From Isohypsibius dastychi (Eukaryota; Tardigrada; Eutardigrada; Parachela; Isohypsibiidae): a stretch of 33,885 nt of DNA. Each line of letters starts with the position of its first letter. Position 1 is the first letter of the stretch. The stretch lies in assembly GCA_034696485.1 (NCBI GenBank), contig JAQIWT010000117.1:1-33885 (forward strand), in the 5' to 3' direction. The translations under genes were made by a program, and so were the position numbers. This document shows, one piece after another, positions 1 through 16,897 of the stretch. The notes beneath the pieces are model-generated. The model ran no database searches, had not been told where the DNA came from, and saw nothing but the letters and a program-made list of their open reading frames with translations.

Positions 1-232
1 AGTGCAGTCGATTGTGCCAAACGGCCAACCATTCTTACGTGGCAAGGCAATGTGCGTTTAGAAATTGAAGAAGACATAACAGACCTGCTTTTGATAAGGT
101 ACCTTTTATTCTTCTTCCGCCTGCCCTGACACGACGTTCTTCATGAATTTATCGTGAACAACCCCAATCGTTTGCCACTCTGGATCGGAACAGGAACGCT
201 ACTCGGACTCGCTTCTCTGGAAACAGTACAAT
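1..232 (+). other. HDLBP: Probable 5' non-coding exon of vigilin gene
   Basis: The stretch ends at a good donor (GTAAGT at 233). The next good acceptor in front of the vigilin start is TTGTTTGTTGCAG, ending at 1560, so this looks like an untranslated first exon followed by a 1.3-kb intron. I see no convincing coding content. The true transcription start may lie left of the window. It could instead be the end of an unrelated upstream gene. Confidence 0.4.
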
Positions 233-1560
233 GTAAGTCCAACTTTTCCAGATTTGACTTTCTTCTTTGCTCTTGGAAAACTAGCTTGATCTGATAGAGT
301 TTGTGTTATGTTGAATATTTGAGCCGCTTAGTTTAACTTTTCCCGTTTACCGACCAGACCCTTCAACGTGCGCTTGCCAGCTGTGGTATTTTGAAAGTTT
401 TCGTTAAACCGTGCCATTTCGATCAGTTTTCTGTAGGGGTCTGAGGGATATGTGTAGCGTATACAAGGGATGTTGGGTTCTGTTTACTTGATTTGGTTCA
501 AATTTCACAATGACTTCCTGATCAAGAAACCAGGTTTGCAGGCGATGCTGAGTCCGCGTCGGAAGTGAAAACAGTGTTATTAAACTCTTGACGATATTTT
601 TTGTTTGTGCTACTGAAGGTTTTCTCTGAAACGCGTTGTTTTCTTTGACCTTGAGGATAATCGGCGCTTGTTTGTCTCATTTTGCGATTGACTTACTTTT
701 TTACTTTTCGAGAAATTGAGCAAATCGGTGTTTGTCAGGGCTCACGGTTTTGTCAGAATTTGTTACCTTATTTGAAAAGACTCTTTTATTTTGGAAAAAA
801 ATTGTTTTGAAATTTTGTATGTTTTTTCTTAACGGGCTAACTGCATTTCTGATGTGATTTTCGTAGCACTGGCCACGTCCGAGCACACGGCGGAATGTAA
901 TGAAAATTAAGATTGGCGGCGAAATTATTACGTGGAGAAATTGAAAAAATGCTGATAAAAGTGTTGCTTCTTGAAATCTTGTGAAAAAGTGGCGATATAG
1001 CACGGGGCATTGCGTGGCACGACGATAAGAGAATATGTTAACGTGGCCGGTGCTCACTTGATCTGAGTCGGCTTTTGTAGAAATGTGGCTTGAATTTTGC
1101 AACTGTGCCTTGTTGGCCGTAAGTTGAAATCTCGTTTCCGTCTGCCTCATTGGCATTCACGCAGCTATCTGCTGATAGCTTCTTCTTAACTTCGTGGCGA
1201 GTTAAATTTGAAGAAATGCGAGTGCGGTAGATGAATGCTTTTCTGAACTTTGTGCCATGTTGCAGTCAGTTTTTCATGAAGTTTGGAATATGTAGCAAAG
1301 TTGCCCTTTTGATACAAATTGTTTAAGGTGTTGCCGATAGTCATCTTTTTTCGAGGTTGTTTGATTTCCATCTTCAAGTAGTTAAATCTGACTAAAATTA
1401 GATAGAAAATAGATTTGGCCTAAATGGGAAAAATACTACTTTACATCAATCACCAGTATAAAAACAAAATAGTCATATAAATTAATTGTTTCGTATTGGG
1501 AATTATTCGTCTACGCTTTGACCGTAACTTGGGAATGGTTTCATCTATTGTTTGTTGCAG
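233..1560 (+). other. Long 5' UTR intron, no gene seen
   Basis: A 1.3-kb AT-rich stretch lies between a GTAAGT donor and a TTGCAG acceptor. The open frames on the minus strand (around 701-1156 and 1186-1377) are low-complexity, show no domain and have no matching splice sites, so I regard them as chance. First introns of this size often carry enhancers, but I recognise no specific site. Confidence 0.4.
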
Positions 1561-1656
1561 AGTACTGGGTTGGCTGCTCTAAACTCCTGGATCGGATTTT
1601 TGGTACCTTGATTTGGAAAGTGAAGAGACGTTGAGGAAAATCAGTTGAATTCCACA

Positions 1657-4600
1657 ATGCAAAATCATCATCAGCAAGTTGATCAGGAAGCTGCTGGCGA
1701 CGCCGGATTGAGCTACACGGAAGCATTTCCGGCTCTACCCGATAAAGTCATTCCTGCTCGTCCCGCGTCATCACCATGGCCTGGAAGGTCACAAGGACAG
1801 CAAAGAATGGCCGTACCATCTAATGACTATACTGAGACGCTGGTCATCTCGTATGAGGAACGACGTTTGAAGGAGGCTGTGCAGTTTGGTAGCAATAATG
1901 AAACCGAGAAGAGCGTCTGTCAAGAAATTCGACGGGAAACTGGTAAATTCATCTAAGAAGGTTGGATTTGTTGAAATTGACGATTTCGTTATTTAAGGAG
2001 CCCAGATTACGCTGACAGAGGGTAAAGATCACGGGTTGACCCTACTGATTTCCGGTCTTCGGGATAAAGTCAAAGCGGCGCGAAATTTGGCTCTTCAACG
2101 CCTTCAAACTCAAGCTCATGTCTCCCTTTCCATTCCCAAGGAATATCATCGCTTCCTTCTGGGTAAGGGAGGTCAAACAAAGATGGATCTTGAGCAGTCG
2201 ACTGCCACTAGGATCTTTGTTCCTAAACAGTTAGATGAGAGTGATGCCATTCGAATTACTGGACCGGCTGAAGGCATTGCTATTGCTCGTGATCGAATCA
2301 ACCAGATTTATGAAGAGCAGGTGAGTTGTGATCACATTCTGTTGCAAATGCTGGACGAAAAAAATGATGTGTGTTTGTCTTTTATTAGTCGAAGCGCGGG
2401 GCGGAGCGGATGGAGATTGCGAAGAAGTATCATCCTTTCATATTGGGGCCGAATAATAAAACTGTGGATCGTCTACGAGCTTACGGAGTTCAGATTAATA
2501 TTCCACCACCGAATGTCCATCGAGATGAAATTAGTTTTACCGGTGAAAAGATGGCAGTTGCCGCTGTGAAGAATGAATTGCTCAAAATCCTTCAGGATGC
2601 TCAAAAGGTACTATATGGGAAATTTGTCAGCACGGATATTTTCCTAACATGTTTAACTTCACCCGTTAAGTTTCCCAAGTTTTGTTCGAATAATTTCAAA
2701 TTGATTTTCTTTTGTGATGTTTCGTGATTTACGGGTTGCTCATATTATTGCTTTTTCAGACGAAGGAGCTGATGGTGGATATACCTCGAGTTCAGCATCG
2801 TTATGTTCAAGGACCTCGAGGAAATAATCTGCATGACATATTCGAGAAGACTGGAGTATGGGTCGAACTTCCACCGCAAGACTCGGAGAGTGCGTCAATT
2901 ACTTTGAGGGGTGATCCAGCTGGACTGGGACTAGCGCTCAACATGGTCTGGAATAAGGTAAGAAGATGTTAAAAAGTTACATGAACTCGATGAGGAAATG
3001 TTCCAGAGTGTTCGTACTGAAAGTTAATTGTTTCAGGCCAACAGTGTTGTGAAAGTGGAAGTGAAAGCGCCAAGCTTCATCCACAGGAATATGATCGGTT
3101 CCGGTGGAGCCAAAGTGCGCGAATTGGGCAATCAGTTTCCGGAAGTTCATGTTAGTTATCAGACGGAAGAGGATAAGATTGTCATTGAAGGACCCCCCAA
3201 TGATGTTGATGCTGTCAAGAAATTACTGGAAGCCGAAGTTAAAAATCTGGTTAATACCCTGGCTGTTCAGGAAATCACCGTCGATGAAAAACACATGAAG
3301 CATATCATCGGAAAAAGCGGAAGTAGTGGTAAGAAAATATTCATTTTTGATAAATTCGAACATATGGAAAAAACAGAATTTATAAGCAGATTTTAGTAGT
3401 TGAGATTTCATTCTAACGAAGCCGTGTTTAGTTTTGAAGCTGAAGAATGAGCTGGGCGTTCAAATTCGCGCCGGTGATCCAGCTCGCCCCAACATCATCT
3501 CCGTTGAAGGCCCAAAACAAGCTGTGGCTGATGCGATTAAACAGCTGAAAGATCGTGTTGGGAAGATGGAGAATGAGCGGTCGAAAGATATCATTATCGA
3601 CAGGAAGCTCCATAAATTGATCATCGGACAAAAGGGCGATAAGATTCGAGAGATTCGTGATTTGTTCAAGGAGACCAATGTCCTGTTTCCGGATGCTGAT
3701 GAGAATTGTGATGTCGTCACAATCCGTGGACCAAAAGAGGAAGTCGATAAATGCTTCAAGCACTTGGAGAAACTCGTCAAAGATTTGGTAAAATTACAGG
3801 GAACTTTCAGTGAAACTGAATGAGTGTTCAGGAACGGAAATCATCATCTTGATAAACGATAAACGAACGAATTTTGATTGATTGGGAATATTCAGACGCG
3901 AATCTGATATCTAAATACGTTTTCTTGTTTGGTTTTTCTTCGCATCTGCATTTAATTTCACATTGGTCGTTATTTTTGCAGGCTTTGAGCAATTACACGA
4001 TTGAAGTGCCAATTTTCAAGGATATGCACCGCGCCATTATCGGAAAAGGCGGTGCAACAATCCGAAAGGTACTTTTGATTTTTTCTCCCTACTTTGTTTT
4101 GTAATGTAATCTTCTCTTTCCCTGTATTGACGTTGTTTTTGTGAATTACAGATTCGGGAGGAAACTGACACGAAAATTGATTTACCCGAACAGGAATCGG
4201 ACTCGGATGTCATCTTGATCACCGGAAAGAAGGAGAATGCCGAAAAGGCCAAGAAGCTCATCGAGAATATACAAAATGAATTGGTTCGTTTTTCACAAGA
4301 TTAAAAGCAGATTAATTTTTTCATTTTCTTATTACAAGAAACATGCTTAGGTTCTAACTGGAATAAAACTCAGCAGTTGCGGAATACTTCATAAAACTTT
4401 TTTTTTACAGGCAAATGCAATTGAAGTCAAAGTGACCATCCCAAATAAACTTCACACCCACATCATCGGCGCGAAAGGACAGAAAATTCGGGGTGTTGTC
4501 CAGGAGTGCGGAAATGTTCACATCACAATTCCTCCGACCGGAAGTAACTCTGACGAAATTCTGATTCGAGGACCAAAAGCTGATGCGGAGAAAGCCCGCG

Positions 4601-6892
4601 ATCTTCTCCAGAAACTTGCTCAAGATAAGGTATTGGTTAAACTTTATCGGTGTGGAAGAACGAATTCATTGTTTTGTTTTGAATTTCAGGAATTGTCCAG
4701 TTACACGGTTGAAATTCCGGCCAAGCAGGAATATCATCGATATATTCGAAATCATGCCAACCGAGTAAAATTCATTCAAGATTTTAGCTGGAACTTGTGA
4801 TGGAGTATCATGTTTGTTTTCAGCTGAGAGGAAGTCACAATGTTCGAGTGACTATTCCAAATTCTACCCAGGAAGACAAGGACATCATTACGATCATTGG
4901 CCAGAAGGAAAATGTGGAACGAGCCAAATCCGAGATTGAGGAAATCATTACACACTTGGTGAGTATTTTTGTGATTACGAGTTCAAGTTTTCCGGTGGTT
5001 AATTCTGCGCCGTCATTGTTTTGATGAAAATTAATCATTGCAGCAAAATACGGTGGATGATTCTGTTTCGATCCCATTGAAGTACCACAAGAGATTCACT
5101 GCCAATCGAGCTGCTGAATTGGCCAGAATTGAACGTGAAGTCGGAAGTGTCGGCATCACATTTCCCAATCGTAATGATACCACCGGAAGTGAACTTGTCT
5201 ACCTTCGAGGACCCCGAGAAACTGTCGATTCGGCAAAGAAGATCCTGACTCAACGCGTTGAGGACTGGGTATTTAATTTGACGTAAATATGATTTCGTAA
5301 TTTCAATGCTTTTCTCCTCCGGATATTAGGATTTGCACGTGACCATCGAATTCACTGATATTCCACCAAAGTCTTTCGGTCAGGTGATGGGTCGTCAAGG
5401 AGCCAATCTGAGCGACATTTGCAATGAATTTGATGTCCAAATCAAGTTCCCCGATCGAAGCTCCACGAACGGAAATGGAGCTCGAGTTGAGCAACCGGAA
5501 GTGTCCCAACAGACCAATGGACATGATGGTGAACATTCGGGGGAAAATGGACAGACGGAAGTTCGAAATGTCGAACAGTCTAATCCAGCTATTACAATCA
5601 CCGGCAAACCGGAAGACTGCCAAAAGGCTAAAGAGGCGTTGTTGGTCAGTAACAGGCATTTTATTTTTCTCCCTTTTTAATCAAAGCTATATTTTTTGTA
5701 GTCTTTGGTTCCGATTGAGGATGAACTTGCTGTCCCTATCGAATTTCATCGAGGTCTTGTTGGGGAGCAAGGTCGGAATATTCGCGAGTTGGGCGAGAAG
5801 TTCGACGTCAATATTAGCGTCCCACATTCAAGCAAGCAAAGTGAGATTGTCAGATTGTGGGGTTTACGTGAAAATGTCGACGCTTGCAAAGAACACATTC
5901 AGAAAGAACTCAAAGAATTGGTGAGTTTATATTTCGATTGTTCGAATATTAATTTGCAACAGTATGTGAATGCTTCATTGTATTTATTTGGAATTAATTT
6001 TGTTTGTCGTGTGATTTTTAGGCCCTCCAGAATTTCAAAGGAGAAATTCGAGTTGATCCGAAACATCATCCATTGCTCATCGGACCGAAAGGATCAAAAA
6101 TCAACAATTTCCGCAAAAACTTTAAAGTGGATGTGCAATTCCCAAGAAGACTTCCGGTTAATGAGAATGGAGCTGAAAAGCCGGAAGAAGAGCAGAATGA
6201 CCGAGATTTGATCGTATTGACCGGATATGAAGCCGATGTCCAGAAGGGATTGGAGAATATTCAAGCTTTTGTTGATGAGCTTGTAAGAATTAGAAAAGTT
6301 GAACCTTTTGAGCTTTGAAGACAGATAATTTGGTTGTAGAATAGCAAAGTTTCCTTGGAAGTTCGTTTGGATAGCCGAATTCACGCCAGAATTATCGGAG
6401 GAAAAGGAATGGGTTTGCGGAAGTTGTGCGAGAAATACAAGGTGGATATTCGATTTCCACGACGTGGAGACCCCAATGAAGACCCCGAGACTGTTATCAT
6501 CACCGGAGATGAAGATATGGTTTATGAAGCGGAAACTGAACTGAAACGTCTTGAGGACCTTTATGTGAGTTGTTATTGTTCGTTTATGTTCGAGTCGCAG
6601 CGATAATGGGAACTTTTGGTTGCAGCTGGAGGATGTTGTTGAAAATGAGTCGATGCGCCAATATCACAATCCGCGTCCCGTTCAACAACAACAAGAATAT
6701 CAGAATGGGAAGCCAGCTCAAAGTTTCGTCGTTCGTGGAGCTCCATGGGAACGTCAAGATTCTCAAGGAAGTAATCAACAACTGCCACAAACTGGTAATC
6801 TGGAGGAGTTTCCCAATCTGGCTGGGATGAATGGGAATGGTACATCATCTGCCACTTCCGGTGGAAATTCACGTTGGGGCGCTCCTCGTTAA
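1657..6892 (+). CDS. HDLBP: Vigilin (multi-KH-domain RNA-binding protein)
   Basis: Vigilin binds mRNA and tRNA through tandem KH domains and works at ER-bound ribosomes and in RNA transport. Coding exons: 1657-1942, 1998-2320, 2389-2607, 2760-2957, 3037-3328, 3432-3787, 3982-4068, 4152-4283, 4411-4629, 4690-4764, 4824-4958, 5044-5268, 5330-5644, 5702-5920, 6022-6282, 6340-6564, 6626-6892. All join in phase to give 1277 aa, close to human vigilin (about 1268). Family marks are SYTEAFPALPDK near the N-terminus; GxxG loops such as GKGG, GPRG, GSGG, GQKG, GAKG, GPKG and GGKG; and a C-terminal SFVVRGAPW followed by EEFP. There are about 14 KH units, many matching one exon each. The start is the first in-phase ATG after the 1560 acceptor; the TTG at 1645 is not used. 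Units 10 and 11 (about residues 705-849) have lost GxxG. Confidence is high for identity and good for exon edges. Confidence 0.96.
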
Positions 6893-7557
6893 AGCAGTCT
6901 TTGAGCCATTTCAACCTCTTCCACCATCTTTTCTCACATATTCTCCCGTTTTACCTCTTCGATTCGCCCGTCCAGTTTTTTTAAAGATTCCCTCCCATTT
7001 TTCATTGATTTTCTAACCCTATAATCTTGGTTAATGTTGTTTCCCGAAAGTCACCCTTCATCAGTTTTTGTCGATGTTTTTCATTCAAGCAAGTTGTTAC
7101 CTCCTCTTTGGATTTGCGCGGTGCCTTTTTTAAATTTTTTATGCAATGCTTCTTTCATCTTGATGCTGAGCGATATTTATTACTAGGAAGGAATGTCTTC
7201 AATAACAGTAAATCTTTTACTGACCAATCACGTTATTCACAGTACGTCTTTTATTATCGAGTCAAACTCGGCGTTTTCAACAAAGCAGCAGTTAGCTTGA
7301 GAAATTGATAGAGAAAAAGCCAAAAATAGGCTGAGAGCGTCTGAAAAGCTCAAATCACCAGGAAAGAAGAAAAAACAGTAAGAAATTACAAATCGGAATC
7401 GGGAAGCAGAATCAAAAGACAAAGAGCCCTGACATGAACAGAATTGTCGGAGAGAAGAGACATTTGAACTATTAAATTAGCGTGTGACGAGCAAGTTGCA
7501 GTGAGATAATATTTATCAGGCAGCAAAAGCATTATTGACAATCCAAAGATCAGCATT
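6893..7557. other. Convergent 3' region between vigilin and Ena/VASP
   Basis: The two genes converge here, so this stretch should hold both 3' UTRs. On the minus strand AATAAA occurs at 7255-7250 and again at 7181-7176, about 300 and 380 nt past the Ena stop; either could be its poly(A) signal. I found no AATAAA on the plus strand for vigilin, which may use a variant hexamer. Open frames here lack domains. Confidence 0.45.
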
Positions 7558-12516
<4,959 letters not shown>

Positions 12517-13206
12517 ATGTCAGCCATACTTTGTGAGATTGGTTTCTACAACATATACCGCTATAGAGAGGCCAGTCTCTTTTTGAAGGATGGACCCAAA
12601 CGGTCACCAACAACTAGCTTTGAAACTGGTCAACTGGTTTGGTTTTCCATTTCTGGAGGAGCAAGAGAGAAGCTCGTACTCAATATTTTGTGCAAAGGTT
12701 ACCCATAGCATACCACATTCGTTCATCGGGTTGCTCTTCTGAATCATCATCCTCTCATCTAACCGATTTCACGATGACTCAATCACTACGAGCAAACAAA
12801 CTGGGCCTCTAATCGACCGGTGTTCCCTTTCTCTCCTTTTTCCACACACCCCATAATCCAGTTTTCAGCTGCTCTAGCCTGTTCAGTTGCGATCAACGCC
12901 ATAGACAGCTTGCACTCCTGTAACCTGCTCTATATTCCTCCTCGCCAATTATGCACTCCATCTCCCAAGATCAATGTACACAGTGCAATAAGTTCGAACG
13001 TGCTCCACGCAATCCGATCCACTTCCACACTTTCCATTTGCATTTTCAAATTGTTCCGGTTTTTCCTCCTAGTACCTGTTTTCTACACCCGTTTAGTTTT
13101 GATAATTCTGCTAAAAAAAGGCTGGAGACATGATACTATGAAGATTGTGAGAGATCCATGGATTGATCTTGTCTAACAGTGATAAACTCTGATTCCAACG
13201 ACAGCC
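12517..13206. other. Intergenic, between divergent Ena/VASP and membrane-protein genes
   Basis: This is the upstream side of both neighbours and probably holds the two promoters and 5' UTRs. I see no domain-bearing ORF; the plus-strand frame at 12820-13176 has no recognisable product. No clear TATA box or named site was identified. Confidence 0.4.
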
Positions 13207-15872
13207 ATGACACGTCCTTCTGATTGCTCAACCTATCGAAGCTCATTATTATACTGTTTTTTCTGGGTTGGAATACTCAGATTATCCAGAGGTGAGTGTT
13301 ATAACCCGGTGCAATTCCGATTTAACACGCAGTCTGCATTCTTGTAACTTGTTCTGTATTCCTATTCTCAGATTGTATTCTCCGAAGACGATGTGTCTTC
13401 TAAATGTTTAAAGCGGCAAGTTTGTACAACGGGGTTGACGAAGCAAGAAGTAATTTGAATTACATTGGAGCTCTATGATTTCATTTACCGTAGCGTAGTA
13501 TGAACTGAACTAAACGGCTCATCTCAATATCTAGGACTTTTTTCCCGAAATTTATTGAATAGATCTGGGCAAACGGTGTTCAGAACCGAATAAGAACTAT
13601 GTGACGAGTAATTCCGAAAAGCACTTAGCCCAGAACCGTTAGAAATGTCGGTCACTGCAGTAGCCATGCTGAAGAGTGTGTATGGTATTTTCTTGGTGTT
13701 CCATTCTATGACTACGTGTGTAGGGCTGTACACATCCAGCCTAACACACCGGATCAAATCATTCTCTAGGGGTATGTTCCCTTTCAGGTCAAAGTTCAGT
13801 GGGTGACTCGAACATCGAGTATGTTGTTGAGGAAGATCGGAACCCCTCAGCAGATTCGACATCTAGGTCGTCAACTGTGATATGGAATCAAGTTCGAACA
13901 TTCAGTCCGACAAACCGCACAACACTGCCCACCGTCCTGCCCCTGCCCGTCACAAATATTACCTTGCCAACCAATTCTGCCACGGTCCTTCTTCCATTTC
14001 CCAACATCTTTCCACCCACGACTCGTACAATCCGACCTTTGACACTGAGAACAAGTAGTGCAGCAACCACAAGGCCAACAACAATCATGGCGGTTCGCAC
14101 GACACAGTTCTCGACTAGAACGGTTCCTCAATCGCCACGTCCGTCACCAGCATTCCTCGTTACGCAATCATCATTGGCCAATCGGCTCAGCACGAGTAGT
14201 CTTCGAGAAATAACGACGAGGTCAACTGGACAGGGTCAGCGACCGGAGACTTTGTTGAGAGTCGGTGAGTCGGGTTTACCACTACGTTGAGAGAATGAAC
14301 AGTCTTGAAGTGAAAAACTTTTCAGTGCTGCAATTTGAGAATACATCCGCTGATGCACTGAGTCCACTTCTGACGGCGAGATTAACGGAACGATTTAGGA
14401 CACTTTGCGAAGTGATTCTGAAGGAAAGAGTTACAGAGGTCAATCAACCTGAAAATGAAGATTGCAGCCCAGAGGTCAGTCAGAAACATTCTTAGCCTAA
14501 TATGGGAAGCTTTAAGAGCTGATTTTCTCAGGTCCGAAACCTGAATGTCAGTGGGAATAACTTGACAGTTGTTTACGGATTCGGGAATCGGACTCATTTC
14601 AAGGCAGTCGACCTGCTGTCACGCCTGAGTATCTTAAGCAACGAGCAGATTGGAGGCATCATGAACGCCACCATTATCGAACGGCCAGCTGGTATGTAGC
14701 TCAGTCATTTCAAATGTTTCTAAAAGATCTTCCCTCGTTAGATAATCGCGTTCCTCTCTAGCCTTCTTTGCCGATCATGAAAGTTCATCATACGCTTTTG
14801 TAACGTCGGTGACTGTGGCATCTTCTGGAGTTATCAGATCAGAATCGACAAGCTGGCCATTACTCGGTGCAGTCGTCGGAATAGCCACGGTCTGCATCGT
14901 TCGCTATTTCACGAAGTCACCTTGCAAATATTATACATGTATCATCTTAGGTGACAACCGTTTTGCTTGCCATGGCTCTCATCTGGCTTATCCTATTCAT
15001 TTACGTTCGTTGTACCCGTAAACCAACCAAAACTGTTCCAGTGGGTGCCTTATTGTCAACTCGTAATGGCTGACGGTTTTGAATTTCGTTCCAACAGGAA
15101 TCAGGTGCAGCCGCACTTCAGAGCGTCGTAACAAGCGTACCATTGGTCGATCGGGGAATTCAGACAATCATTCTACCTCGAAAGGTCATGCGACCAGTTG
15201 GTCCGCTGGGCTTAACAAACGAAGCCTATCAATCCGACGGCTATGCTACACCTATTCCAAGAAATGGTCAGCTCGTTTCTCAGACCTCACTGTTCGAGTC
15301 GAGAAGCATTCCTGATCGAGCTGCACTTCGTCAGATCACCGTAAGAATCCATCCATCGTCTGAAAATACATTCAGCAATCACTTGGTTACAGCCGGAAGA
15401 GAAAGTTATAAACAGGAAGGAGTGGACAAATAATGTTGAGCTTGAGTATCCACGAGTAACCCAACATTTGGCCATACCGAGTGGCAACGATCGGGTCAAA
15501 TTGATTTCAGTGATAAAGTAGGTGATGATCACGTTTGCCAACTTGTTGCGTGCTTGATGATTGCTACCTGTATAGAACCAACCGTGTGGACGCTGCAAAG
15601 ATCCAAGGTGATTTGATTCAACATGACTTAATCAAGTTTGTGAACATGATGTAACAGGGGTGTTAATAGATGAGCTGCTCGAGCCAGCTGGAAGAGAACG
15701 AATTGCAATCGGTACACGGAATGAATTTGCACCTCGAAGGGATGAGATTAATGGCGGCCCGATAGGTCTGGATGAGAATCACCACCATTCAACTGTGGAA
15801 GAGATAAAGAAAGAGGTTATGATGTGGAGGAGAGAGCGTATCAGTCGCATAAGTGGACAGTTCAATCAATGA
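13207..15872 (+). CDS. Mucin-like single-pass membrane protein, family not recognised
   Basis: I do not recognise the family. Exons: 13207-13291, 13788-14264, 14326-14474, 14532-14691, 14762-14889, 14951-15040, 15098-15340, 15393-15517, 15576-15607, 15658-15872; all in phase, 567 aa. The first exon has a hydrophobic signal sequence (SSLLYCFFWVGIL). Residues about 30-185 are Ser/Thr/Pro-rich, as in O-glycosylated stalks. Residues about 188-300 form a folded ectodomain with N-glycosylation sequons (NTS, NVS, NLT, NRT, NAT); its size and place before the membrane resemble an SEA-type module, but no GSVVV-like cleavage site is seen. A TM helix spans about 323-352 (ATVTTVLLAMALIWLILFIYV, split by an intron with a weak GTCTGC donor), then RCTRKP stop-transfer. 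The tail of about 210 aa is charged at the end (STVEEIKKEVMMWRRER). A surface receptor or adhesion role is inference. Confidence 0.75.
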
Positions 15873-16729
15873 AAACAAGGAGATTGTTCGAGGTTAATGA
15901 ATCCTGAGCGATTCACCGTCAAAACTGATTCAATGAACTGAAGCCGTTGACTACAGCTTGACAATATCTGAACACTGCACTTTAGTTATGTACTTTTTGC
16001 TCCGCCTAGACGAACCAAGAGTGCCCTCTTGTATGGCGACCCTGCATTCGGAAAAAATGACCAACAACATAGACGTTGGTACACAAGACTGACATGCAAG
16101 GGCAAGGGTATTCTGGCAAGTAAAGAGAACAAAAATTAGCTCACTGTCAAGATCCTATACATAGTCCTGACTGTCGACGACTCTGTTATCAGCTGTCTTT
16201 CGTCGACTCAGTGTCATATAGTAGTTTCTCGATAGTTCATATACATGGAATATCATAACATAACCTGAATGCCCGGTCGACGAAAAGCTGAGAGGATACA
16301 CGAGGTCCCTTGTCGGTCAGTCTATGATTTTTTGAAAAAGGTCACTGTTTCGAGGTGAAACGTTGAAGTGACGTCATGGCTCATAGAAGAAGGCGGGTGA
16401 CTCATCATTGATGTCGCCCTTGCGTGTCTTTCTTTCGATGCGACCAGTGACCACCCCTAGCGTGGTGAAGCCTGTGTTTCCAATCTAGCTCGTTTAGTTC
16501 AAACCGCAGCATTGCATGATCAGCATGATCAGATTGTGGTTTTTTTTACCTTTTCCCTTCATTAATTTTGTGAAATTTTTCTCTGCCGTTCCTGTTTAGC
16601 TCAGGAAATCCTTTTCACAGCTACCGTTCGATTTCGTGTGTATATCATCATAGGAAACCTCGTCGATATTGTCCTGTTCTACTTTCTGTCAACTCAACTG
16701 CGATATTATTCACTGAGATCTGGAAACTT
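15873..16729. other. Intergenic and 5' UTR region, no gene seen
   Basis: About 860 bp lie between the membrane-protein stop and the 5' UTR donor of the coiled-coil gene. There is a short direct repeat CATGATCAG CATGATCAG at about 16515-16532. I found no AATAAA close behind the 15872 stop and no ORF with a domain. Confidence 0.4.
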
Positions 16730-16735
16730 GTAAGG

Positions 16736-16872
16736 GTAAGAAACATGATACGTAATAAAAGGAGAATCTAGTATGCGTCAATAGTTTATGAACATGATGC
16801 CCATGTTGCGATTGCGACTTCTACTTCCGCATCAGATCAAAACATCACAAGCTTTTAACTTTTCTGTTTCAG
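16736..16872 (+). other. 5' UTR intron of coiled-coil gene
   Basis: A donor GTAAGG/GGTAAG lies at 16730-16737 and an acceptor TCTGTTTCAG ends at 16872, 25 bases before the start codon of the next coding exon. The exact donor base is ambiguous between two overlapping GT sites. Confidence 0.45.
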
Positions 16873-16897
16873 ATTTATTTGTCGCCGCTCGAAGAAA

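Noticed and set aside
701-1377. Two minus-strand open frames of 151 and 63 codons in the vigilin 5' intron
   Set aside because: Low-complexity translations, no domain, no fitting splice sites, and they lie in AT-rich intron sequence.
12820-13176. 118-codon plus-strand frame upstream of the membrane-protein gene
   Set aside because: It has hydrophobic stretches but no domain and no splice connection to the signal-peptide exon at 13207, which is complete in itself.
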